A stretch of 6,027 bases of DNA from JBDSLU01 sp039916225 (GTDB lineage: Bacteria; Acidobacteriota; Vicinamibacteria; Vicinamibacterales; Vicinamibacteraceae): positions 1 to 6,027 of the forward strand of contig JBDSLU010000350.1 in NCBI GenBank assembly GCA_039916225.1, given 5' to 3'. Of the stretch, positions 1-6,027 are shown piece by piece; position 1 is the first letter of the stretch, and each line of letters begins with the position of its first letter. Under the pieces are notes generated by a model. It saw nothing but the letters and a program-made list of their open reading frames with translations, was not told where the DNA came from and searched no databases. A program made the position numbers and the translations under genes.

Positions 1-15
1 GCCTATACTTCCGCT

Positions 16-1536
16 GTGCTGGATCGCCTGAGGTCGCTCGGCAAGAGCTTCACCGTCTACGGCCTCGGCGACGTCGCGACCAGCATCATCAGCTTCGTGC
101 TGCTGCCCGTCTACGCGCGCTTCCTGAGCCCGGCGGACTACGGCGCGATCGGCCTGCTGACCACCATCGAGCTGGTCACCAAGATCATCTACCGCTTCGG
201 CCTCGACGCGTCGTTCATGCGGCTCTACGTCGATTGCGTCGACGAGCGGGCCCGGCAACGGCTGGCCAGCACGCTGTTCTGGTTCCTGGTCGTCGTCGAC
301 GGAGCGGTGCTCATCCCGTGCCTGTTCGCCGCGCCGCTGATCACCCAGGCGATCGGCGTGCCCGGCTACGAGTGGGCGCTCCGCATCCTGCTCCTCAACA
401 CGTTCGTCATCGGCTTCTACTTCATTCCCTTCCACGTCCTGCGGCTGACCGATCGTCCGGCCACGTTCGTGGCGCTGACGACCAGTCGCTCGGCGGCGAC
501 GCTGCTGATCCGCTTCGCGCTGATCATCGTCATCGATATGGGGGTGACCGGCTTCTTCCTCTCCGACCTGATCGTCTCGTCGCTGTTCACGGTCGTGATG
601 CTGCGATGGTTCCAGCCGCTGATCCGATCGGTGTTCTCGCGCGACGTCCTGCGCGATGCCCTGCGCTTCGGCCTGCCGCGAGTGCCGCACGGCTTGCTGC
701 AGCAGGCGATGTTCGTCGTCGACCGCTACGCCATCCGCATCTTCTCGGCGCTGAGCGAGGTCGGCCTCTACCAGATGGGCGCCAGCTTCGGCATGGCGCT
801 GAAGCTGGTGCTGAACGCCTTCGAGTACGCCTGGGCGCCGTTCTACTTCCAAACCATGAAGCAGCCGGACGCCAAGGCGACGTTCCGGCTCGTCACCACC
901 TATGCCACGACCGGTTTGATCCTGCTGGTCGCCGGCCTGGCCGCGGTCGGGCCCGAGATCGTCCGCTACGTGATGCCGCCGGCGTTCCATGGCGCCGCCC
1001 GGATCGTGCCGTGGATCGCCGTCGGCGTCGGCTTCCACGGCATCTACCTGCTGACGTCGATCGGCCTGAACATCACCAAGAGCACCCGGCTCTATCCGGT
1101 GGCGACGGGCGCGGCGGCGGCGACCAGCCTGGTCGCCAACGTGCTGCTGGTCCCTCGCTATGGCAGCGTCGGAGCCGCCTGGTCGAATGCCGCGGCCTAT
1201 GGCGTCATGGCCGGCACCGCCTTGCTGCTGTCGCAGCGCGTCTACCCGATTCCGCTCGAATGGGGCCGGCTGGCGCGCATCGGGATCGCCGGCGCGATCG
1301 CGTATGTGGCGGCCTGGGCCCTGCCGGCGATGTCGCCGCTCGTCGCCGTCTTCGCTCGAGGGGCGGTCGTCACGGCCGTCTTCCCCGCCTGCCTCGCCGC
1401 GCTCGGCTTCCTCGACGCGCGCGAGCTGCGGACCCTGGGCCGGATGCTCGAACGCGTGCGCGCCGGTCGCGTCGGATCGGCGCCGGCGGCCGCGGCCACC
1501 GACGTCGCCCTCGCCGACGAACAGCAGATCCCATGA
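16..1536 (+). CDS. Wzx-like oligosaccharide/polysaccharide flippase (MOP superfamily)
   Basis: Predicted polytopic inner-membrane protein of 506 residues, a usual to slightly long size for Wzx/RfbX-type flippases, which move undecaprenyl-linked oligosaccharides from the cytoplasmic to the periplasmic leaflet. Seen: repeated hydrophobic segments across nearly the whole length (about 12-14); the family-typical N-terminus, with a basic amphipathic start followed by YGLGD (15-19) and the LLPVYARFLSPADYG block (29-43); a VDRYAIRIF...EVGLY block starting near residue 235; and AWAPF near 272-276. The last ~20 residues are Ala-rich and polar, probably a cytoplasmic tail. GTG at 16 gives the expected N-terminus, and the frame has no other conventional start in the 15 upstream bases. 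However, the frame is open to the window edge and no Shine-Dalgarno is visible, so an upstream start cannot be excluded. The stop overlaps the next gene's ATG. The transported substrate is unknown. Family assignment is confident; the specific role is inferred. Confidence 0.9.
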   Translation: MLDRLRSLGKSFTVYGLGDVATSIISFVLLPVYARFLSPADYGAIGLLTTIELVTKIIYRFGLDASFMRLYVDCVDERARQRLASTLFWFLVVVDGAVLIPCLFAAPLITQAIGVPGYEWALRILLLNTFVIGFYFIPFHVLRLTDRPATFVALTTSRSAATLLIRFALIIVIDMGVTGFFLSDLIVSSLFTVVMLRWFQPLIRSVFSRDVLRDALRFGLPRVPHGLLQQAMFVVDRYAIRIFSALSEVGLYQMGASFGMALKLVLNAFEYAWAPFYFQTMKQPDAKATFRLVTTYATTGLILLVAGLAAVGPEIVRYVMPPAFHGAARIVPWIAVGVGFHGIYLLTSIGLNITKSTRLYPVATGAAAATSLVANVLLVPRYGSVGAAWSNAAAYGVMAGTALLLSQRVYPIPLEWGRLARIGIAGAIAYVAAWALPAMSPLVAVFARGAVVTAVFPACLAALGFLDARELRTLGRMLERVRAGRVGSAPAAAATDVALADEQQIP

Positions 1537-3314
1537 GCCGGACCTGGACGCCGACGCGGCTCGCCCTCCTGCTCGCCATCCTCGCCCTCGCCGAATGGCT
1601 GCGCGCGACCGGCCTGTCGTTCGGCCTGCCGGCGGTCTACAACCCCGACGAAGTGGCGATCATGTCGCGCGCCCTGGGCTTCGCCAAGGGCGACCTCAAC
1701 CCGCACAACTTCCTCTATCCGACCTTTTACTTCTACGTGCTCTTCACCTGGGTCGGCGGCTGGTTCGCCTTCAGCTGGCTGACCGGCGCGGTGACGTCGA
1801 TCGGCGCCTTCCAGACGCAGTTCTTCCTCGATCCCTCCGGCGTCTATCACGCCGGGCGGACGCTGGGCGTCGCCTGCGGCGTGGCCACGGTGTGGCTGAC
1901 GTGGCTGCTGGGCGCGCGTGTCGCCGGATGGCGCGCCGGCGCCGTCGCGGCGCTGCTGCTGGCGGTGGCGCCGACGGCCGTCCGTGACGCGCACTACGTC
2001 AAGCACGACGTGCCGGTGACGCTGGCCATCGTCGCGGCCATGGTGGTGCTGGCGCGCCTGGCCCGAATCGGCGAAGCCGCCAACGCCACAGTGGTGCCGC
2101 CGTCGCGGCTCATGCTCGTTGGCGCCGGCGCCGCCTGCGGGGTGGCCTTCTCGACGCACTACTACGCGATCTTCCTGGCGCTGCCGCTGGCGCTGGCGGT
2201 CGCGGCACGCCTGGGCGCCTTCGGCCGCCCGCCCGGGTCACCGCGGCCGTCGGCGGGCGCGCTGGCGACGGCCTGGGCCTGGGCCGGGCTGGGCGCGGCC
2301 GTGACGTTCGTGGCGCTGTCGCCGTTCCTGCTGGTCGAGCCGCGGACGGCGTGGAACGACATCATCGCCAACCGCCAGATCGTCGTCGATCGGGCCGCGG
2401 CGCTCGGCAGCGGGCCCTTTCCGAGTGCCGGCGCCTACGCTCGCCTGTTGTGGTCGGAAGGCCTGAGCTGGCCAGGGCTGGGCGCGGCCATCGTCGGCCT
2501 CGTTCTGCTCAGCCGCCGCCGGCCGTGGCAGGCGATTCTGCTGGCCTCGTTCCCGGTGGCCTTCCTGCTCTTCCTCAGCCACACGGTCGCGGCCAGTCGA
2601 TACCTGAACCCGGCTCTGCCTTTCCTGGCCGTGCTCGCCGGCGCCGGGTTGGCCATGCTGGCCCGTCCCGGTCGCCTTGCCGCCATCCTGGCACTGATGC
2701 TGGCCCTGCCGGCGGCCTGGCACAGCCACCAGATTGGCCGGTTCTTCAGCCAGGCCGACACGCGGACGCTGGCCCAGGCGTGGATCGAGACCCACGTGCC
2801 ACCCGGCTCGACGGTCCTCGTCCAGCCCTATTCGGTGGTGCTGACGCAATCGCGCGAGAGCCTGACCGAGGCTCTGACGGCGACGATGGGCGACCCGCGC
2901 CGCGCTTCGACCAAGTTCGCCATCCGGCTCGGCCTGGAGCCCTACCCGGCGCCGGCCTACCGCACGATTTACCTGGGGGACGGCGGCCTGGACGCCGACA
3001 AGATCTATGTCAGTCCGCGCGCCTTCACGGACGGGCCCGCCCCGACCGGAAGCGGGCTCGAGCCGCTGACCCGGCTCGGTGTGCAGTACGTCGTGCTGAA
3101 ACGCTACAATGCTGAAGATCTGGCGGCGGTGCCGCTCCGGGCCCGGCTGATGGCCGTCGCGACGCGCGTAGCCGTCGTGACGCCGTACCGGGCGGAGGCC
3201 TCCGACGCGGATCGCGCGCGGGTGGCGCCGTTCCTGCACAATACGGACACCCCCTGGCATCCCGCGCTCGAGCGCCCGGGCCCAGGCCTCGAAATCTGGA
3301 AGCTGCCTCGTTGA
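1533..3314 (+). CDS. GT39-like (ArnT/PMT-type) polyprenyl-phosphate-dependent membrane glycosyltransferase
   Basis: Predicted 593-residue integral membrane glycosyltransferase of the GT-C fold. Family members transfer a sugar from a polyprenyl-phosphate donor to a lipid, glycan or protein on the periplasmic side. Seen: TM1 at about 8-27, then a first periplasmic loop with the acidic pair D39-E40 (YNPDE), the position of the catalytic Asp in the family, and NPHNFLYP at 56-63. HYVKHDVP at 154-161 matches the second conserved loop region. About 8-10 further hydrophobic segments run to about residue 390, including RYLNPALPFL (356-365), resembling the family's RY-P-LP block. From about 409 to 593 the protein is mostly hydrophilic and begins DTRTLAQAWIETHVPPGS, a C-terminal soluble domain often seen in GT39-like proteins. 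The ATG at 1533 overlaps the flippase stop (ATGA). No clear Shine-Dalgarno precedes it, so translational coupling is likely. An in-frame open stretch back to 234 is only a shadow inside the flippase gene. Donor and acceptor are unknown. Confidence 0.88.
   Translation: MSRTWTPTRLALLLAILALAEWLRATGLSFGLPAVYNPDEVAIMSRALGFAKGDLNPHNFLYPTFYFYVLFTWVGGWFAFSWLTGAVTSIGAFQTQFFLDPSGVYHAGRTLGVACGVATVWLTWLLGARVAGWRAGAVAALLLAVAPTAVRDAHYVKHDVPVTLAIVAAMVVLARLARIGEAANATVVPPSRLMLVGAGAACGVAFSTHYYAIFLALPLALAVAARLGAFGRPPGSPRPSAGALATAWAWAGLGAAVTFVALSPFLLVEPRTAWNDIIANRQIVVDRAAALGSGPFPSAGAYARLLWSEGLSWPGLGAAIVGLVLLSRRRPWQAILLASFPVAFLLFLSHTVAASRYLNPALPFLAVLAGAGLAMLARPGRLAAILALMLALPAAWHSHQIGRFFSQADTRTLAQAWIETHVPPGSTVLVQPYSVVLTQSRESLTEALTATMGDPRRASTKFAIRLGLEPYPAPAYRTIYLGDGGLDADKIYVSPRAFTDGPAPTGSGLEPLTRLGVQYVVLKRYNAEDLAAVPLRARLMAVATRVAVVTPYRAEASDADRARVAPFLHNTDTPWHPALERPGPGLEIWKLPR
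3298..3302 (+). promoter_or_regulatory. Shine-Dalgarno-like GGAAG before the TTG start at 3311
   Basis: GGAAG lies inside the end of the glycosyltransferase gene, 8 nt before the TTG at 3311. This supports TTG as the real start of the radical SAM gene. The next in-frame ATG would be residue 53, only ten residues before the first cluster cysteine, and starting there would remove the basic N-terminal region. The match to the consensus is partial. Confidence 0.5.
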
Positions 3315-4546
3315 CGCTCCTCGCCACGCTGAAACGCGCCGTCGTCGACCAGGCACGCGCCCTGCCGCTGGCCCGGCGCGCCCATGCCCTGCTGCGCAAG
3401 CGCAAGCATGAGCACACGGTCAGCCGTTACCTCAAGGACGGCAGCGGTCGCGCCGACCCGCTGCCCATGGGCCTCGTCTACGAGGCCACCATGCGCTGCA
3501 ACCTGACGTGCGAGTTCTGCTACGTCGGCGACCTCCTGAACGTCGAAGGCGAGTGGCGCGAGGAACTGCCGCTCGACGCCCTGCGCCGCGCCTTCCCGGA
3601 CGGCAGCCTCCAGGTCAACCTGACCGGCGGCGAGATCTTCATGCGCAAGGACATCCTGAGCGTGCTCGATGTCTTCCGCGAGAAGGGCTACACCTGCGGC
3701 TACCTGACGACCAACGGGACCATCATCAGCGACGAGCGCGCCGAGGCCCTGGCCGAGCTCGCCCGGCTCGGGTTCCTGACCCACGTCTCGGTGTCGATCG
3801 ACGGGCCCGGTGAGTTGCACGACAAGGCGCGCGGCGTGAAGGGCACGTTCCAGCGGACGTCGGAAGGCCTCCGCCGGCTGCAGGCCGCGGCCAAGAAGAA
3901 GGGCGCGCCGCTGCGGGTCAGCATCAACACGACCGTCGCCGAGCAGAGCCTCGACACGCTCGAGCAGATGGTCGACGTCGCCGAGGAGCTGGGCGTCGAC
4001 GCCATCGGCCTCAACCACCTGATGTTCGCCACCGCCGCCGAGCGCGACGAAACGCTGCAGATGATCGGCGAGACCGACCCCAAGATCATCTCGACCTACA
4101 TCACCGAGGATCCGGGCGTCGATCCGACGCGGGTCCGCGAGAAGGTCCAACGGCTGCAACAGGCCTGCGCCCGCAAGGGCGTGCTCTTCGACTACCGCCC
4201 CAAGGTCCACCCGCCGCTCATCGATCCCTATTACACGCCGGGCACTCCCCTGGCTGGCCGCTGCCTCTACCCGTTCATGCACGCGCGGGTGTCGTTCAGC
4301 GGCAAGGTGTTCTTCTGTCCGTTCATCCGCGTCGAGGTCGGCGACCTGACCACCCAGACGCTCGGCGAAGTGTGGAACGGCGAGAAGTACGTCGAGCTGC
4401 GCAAGAAGCTGCTCGATCACGAGCTGTTCCCAGTCTGCCGGCGCTGCTGCAAGGTCGAACTGAGCGCGCCGCCGACGCTGCCGGCGACCAAGCCGGCCAA
4501 GGTGCTGCCGGCACTGGCCCCGGTCGTCGCCCCGGCCGAACCATAG
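3311..4546 (+). CDS. Radical SAM protein with SPASM-type C-terminal domain
   Basis: Predicted 411-residue cytoplasmic iron-sulfur enzyme that cleaves S-adenosylmethionine to a 5'-deoxyadenosyl radical. Seen: a Lys/Arg-rich N-terminal region (1-50); the radical SAM motif CNLTCEFCY with C63, C67 and C70 (CX3CX2C); the TGGE SAM-contacting motif at 105-108; TTNGT after the second strand; and SVSIDGP near 160. The C-terminus carries the SPASM signature C318-X12-G331-X4-C336, then GDLTTQTLGEVWNG (344-357), then C376-R-R-C379-C380. No cysteine follows, so this is the short SPASM form, not the full seven-cysteine one, and it may hold one auxiliary cluster. A Pro/Ala-rich tail closes the protein (about 384-411). 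The gene starts with TTG, overlapping the upstream stop by 4 nt. The SPASM family includes peptide-modifying enzymes (PqqE, anaerobic sulfatase-maturating enzymes) and many enzymes of unknown substrate. No precursor peptide gene is visible here, and the neighbours point to a glycan or lipid substrate (inference). Confidence 0.92.
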   Translation: MTLLATLKRAVVDQARALPLARRAHALLRKRKHEHTVSRYLKDGSGRADPLPMGLVYEATMRCNLTCEFCYVGDLLNVEGEWREELPLDALRRAFPDGSLQVNLTGGEIFMRKDILSVLDVFREKGYTCGYLTTNGTIISDERAEALAELARLGFLTHVSVSIDGPGELHDKARGVKGTFQRTSEGLRRLQAAAKKKGAPLRVSINTTVAEQSLDTLEQMVDVAEELGVDAIGLNHLMFATAAERDETLQMIGETDPKIISTYITEDPGVDPTRVREKVQRLQQACARKGVLFDYRPKVHPPLIDPYYTPGTPLAGRCLYPFMHARVSFSGKVFFCPFIRVEVGDLTTQTLGEVWNGEKYVELRKKLLDHELFPVCRRCCKVELSAPPTLPATKPAKVLPALAPVVAPAEP

Positions 4547-4548
4547 GA
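4545..4548 (+). promoter_or_regulatory. Weak Shine-Dalgarno (AGGA) overlapping the upstream stop codon
   Basis: AGGA overlaps the TAG stop of the SPASM radical SAM gene and lies only 3 nt before the ATG at 4552, closer than the usual 5-9 nt. Initiation here probably relies on ribosomes terminating on the upstream gene, so translational coupling is likely. The start itself is well supported because MRTLLINPPP is the typical first beta strand of cobalamin-binding radical SAM proteins. Confidence 0.4.
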
Positions 4549-4551
4549 CCT

Positions 4552-6027
4552 ATGCGCACGCTGCTGATCAATCCGCCGCCGGTGAACGGCATCGCGTTCA
4601 CGCGGCAGGGCCGCTGCCAGGAACGCGAGGAAGTGCTCGGCACGACCAAGCCGCCCTACTCGCTGCTGGTGTGCGCGGCGCTCTTCCGCGAGCGCAACAT
4701 CCCGTTCCGCCTGATCGATCAGACGGCGTCGAAGCTGTCGACCGCCGCGGCCATCGCGCAGCTCGATGCCGAGGGGTTCCGGCCCGAGCTGATCGTCTTC
4801 CCGAGCACGACGCCGACGCTCGATCCCGACGTCGAGGAGATGGCCCGCCTCAAGGTCCACTTTGGCGCGGCGCTGGTGTCGTTCGGCCCGCATGCCTCGA
4901 CGGTGCCGGCGGAATCCATGGTCCGGGTGCCGGAAGTCGACGCCATGCTCGTCGGCGAGCCCGAGGACGCCATCGTGGCGCTGGCGTCGGGCGCGGCGTT
5001 CACGCCGGAGCTGCTGGCCTCGGTGCCGGGCGCGACGTGGCGCCGTGGCGAGGCGATCGTCCCGCACACGGCCAAGGGTTCGTTCGCCGGCTTCCTGACC
5101 ATGCCGTTCCCGGCCTGGGACCTGGTGCCGCTCTCGCACTACACGCTGCCGCTCGAGGGCAAGCCGTACATCATCGTCGAGACCAGCCGCGGCTGCCCCT
5201 ATTCGTGCGACTTCTGCGTCGCTCCGATCCATCAGGGCCACAAGTTCCGCGAGCGCGACCCCAAGGTCATCGTCGACGAAATCGAGCGCGCCAAGCGCGA
5301 GCTCGGCGTGTCGCACTTCTATCTCTGGGGCGACACCGTCACCCTCAACGCCAAGTCGTTCTCGCGTTTCTGCGACGAACTGATCGCGCGCAATCTCGGC
5401 ATCCACTGGTTCGGCAACGCCCGCGCCGACAACCTGACGGATCCGGAGTTCGTCGCCCGCCTCCGCAAGTCGGGCTGCTGGATGCTGGCGATGGGCATCG
5501 AGTCGGCGTCGCCGGAGACGCGCAAGGACATGGTCAAGAAGCTCGAGGAGGTGAAGGTCCGCGCCGCCTTCACCAACCTCCGCGCCTCCGGGATCAAGTC
5601 GTTCGCGTTCTTCATCTACGGGTATCCCGGCGAGACCGCGCAGACGATGACCCAGACGACGCGCTACGCGATCGATCTGGATCCCGACTTCGCCAACTTC
5701 TATCCGGCGGTGCCGTATCCGGGCACGGCGCTCTACGACAAGTGCATACGCGAGGGTCTGCTCCAGCCGGAGGATGCGGACTGGTCGAAGATGGAGTATT
5801 CGTACTACCTGCTGCGCGGCCAGGAACTGAACGACCGGCTCGTGATGGCCGCGATCAACACCGCCAAGCGGCGCTTCTTCCTGCGCCCCGGCTACATCGC
5901 CCGCCACGCCGGCGACGTCATCAAGCTGGCGCTGAGCAAGCAGGCGATCGTGTGGCAGGTGCTGTCGCGCACGGTGTTCGGGGCCAGGGTCGTGGACACC
6001 AACCCCGGTGCGGCGCCGCTCCGCCCA
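4552..6027 (+). CDS. Cobalamin-binding-domain radical SAM enzyme (BchE/HpnJ-like, COG1032 type), 3' end outside window
   Basis: The frame is open from ATG 4552 to the last base, giving at least 492 residues with no stop, so the C-terminus is missing. Seen: an N-terminal Rossmann-like B12-binding region (about 1-180) with MRTLLINPPP, a GRCQERE-type segment (20-26), PPYSLL (35-40), the PELIVFPSTTPT strand, FGPHAS with H114, and the VGEPED block (134-139) that ends this domain in family members. The radical SAM core follows: CPYSCDFC with C215, C219 and C222, YLWGDTVT after the first helix, GIES (315-318), FIYGYPGET (354-362) and PYPGT (388-392). No DxHxxG motif is present in the B12 region, as is common in COG1032-type enzymes, so cobalamin binding would have to be without the lower-ligand His. 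Family members catalyse methylations (HpnP type), ring contractions (HpnJ) or oxidative cyclisation (BchE). Which reaction applies here is unknown. The gene lies 5 nt after the SPASM gene. A long open frame on the opposite strand (4417-5907) is a high-GC shadow. Confidence 0.92.
   Translation, partial: MRTLLINPPPVNGIAFTRQGRCQEREEVLGTTKPPYSLLVCAALFRERNIPFRLIDQTASKLSTAAAIAQLDAEGFRPELIVFPSTTPTLDPDVEEMARLKVHFGAALVSFGPHASTVPAESMVRVPEVDAMLVGEPEDAIVALASGAAFTPELLASVPGATWRRGEAIVPHTAKGSFAGFLTMPFPAWDLVPLSHYTLPLEGKPYIIVETSRGCPYSCDFCVAPIHQGHKFRERDPKVIVDEIERAKRELGVSHFYLWGDTVTLNAKSFSRFCDELIARNLGIHWFGNARADNLTDPEFVARLRKSGCWMLAMGIESASPETRKDMVKKLEEVKVRAAFTNLRASGIKSFAFFIYGYPGETAQTMTQTTRYAIDLDPDFANFYPAVPYPGTALYDKCIREGLLQPEDADWSKMEYSYYLLRGQELNDRLVMAAINTAKRRFFLRPGYIARHAGDVIKLALSKQAIVWQVLSRTVFGARVVDTNPGAAPLRP

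Larger units (their letters stand above)
16..6027 (+). other. Tightly packed four-gene operon segment (flippase, glycosyltransferase, two radical SAM enzymes)
   Basis: All four genes lie on one strand with junctions of -4 nt (ATGA at 1533-1536), -4 nt (TTGA at 3311-3314) and +5 nt (4547-4551). No promoter-like or terminator-like sequence can fit between them, so one transcript with translational coupling is the simplest reading. The last gene runs off the right edge and the first begins at the left edge, so the operon is larger than the window. Joint involvement in one surface-glycan or glycolipid pathway is inferred from this arrangement. Confidence 0.8.

Noticed and set aside
234..1532. Upstream in-frame extension of the glycosyltransferase reading frame
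   Set aside because: This stretch is a shadow of the flippase gene. The translated part is Arg/Pro-rich with no membrane segments, and a proper membrane-protein N-terminus begins exactly at the ATG at 1533.
1242..2159. Open frame of 305 codons on the - strand
   Set aside because: It spans the flippase-glycosyltransferase junction in antisense, is Arg/Gly/Ala-rich and lacks any domain.
2238..3356. Open frame of 372 codons on the - strand
   Set aside because: It is antisense to the glycosyltransferase gene, and its Arg/Gly/Gln-rich composition and lack of motifs mark it as a shadow frame.
3104..4420. Open frame of 438 codons on the - strand
   Set aside because: It is antisense to the SPASM radical SAM gene and the end of the glycosyltransferase gene. 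The product has no recognisable domain and the composition is that of a shadow frame.
3311..4546. Possible RiPP maturase with a precursor peptide
   Set aside because: SPASM enzymes often modify peptides, but no small precursor gene fits in the packed window, and the neighbours are glycan-membrane genes. It cannot be excluded that a precursor lies outside the window.
4417..5907. Open frame of 496 codons on the - strand
   Set aside because: It lies opposite the cobalamin radical SAM gene, whose + frame has clear motifs and G/C-rich third positions. The - strand product is His/Arg/Glu-rich with no recognisable domain, as expected of a shadow frame in high-GC DNA.

Overview
The window is high-GC bacterial DNA with strong G/C preference at third codon positions. 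It is fully packed with four genes, all on the + strand, and has no intergenic stretch longer than 5 nt. The base composition and gene types fit lineages such as Acidobacteriota, Rokubacteria/Methylomirabilota, Myxococcota or Gemmatimonadota. The sequence alone does not decide between them, and no RNA gene or other phylogenetic marker is present.

Layout from left to right: (1) 16-1536, a Wzx-type flippase of the MOP superfamily, starting with GTG at the left edge; (2) 1533-3314, a family GT39-like polytopic membrane glycosyltransferase whose ATG overlaps the flippase stop (ATGA); (3) 3311-4546, a radical SAM enzyme with a SPASM-type C-terminal cysteine region, whose TTG start overlaps the glycosyltransferase stop (TTGA) and has a Shine-Dalgarno-like GGAAG 8 nt upstream; (4) 4552-6027 and beyond the right edge, a cobalamin-binding-domain radical SAM enzyme of the BchE/HpnJ/COG1032 type, separated from gene 3 by 5 nt. 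Two 4-nt overlaps and one 5-nt gap, with no visible promoter or terminator, indicate a single translationally coupled operon segment that continues beyond the right edge and probably beyond the left.

Reading the genes together (inference): the flippase and the GT39-like enzyme handle polyprenyl-linked sugars at the cytoplasmic membrane. The two cytoplasmic radical SAM enzymes probably carry out unusual radical chemistry on the same glycan, its lipid carrier or a partner lipid or peptide. The pathway is therefore most likely a cell-surface glycan or glycolipid cluster with radical SAM tailoring. The product cannot be named from this window. No mobile element, CRISPR array, tRNA, rRNA or riboswitch was seen.
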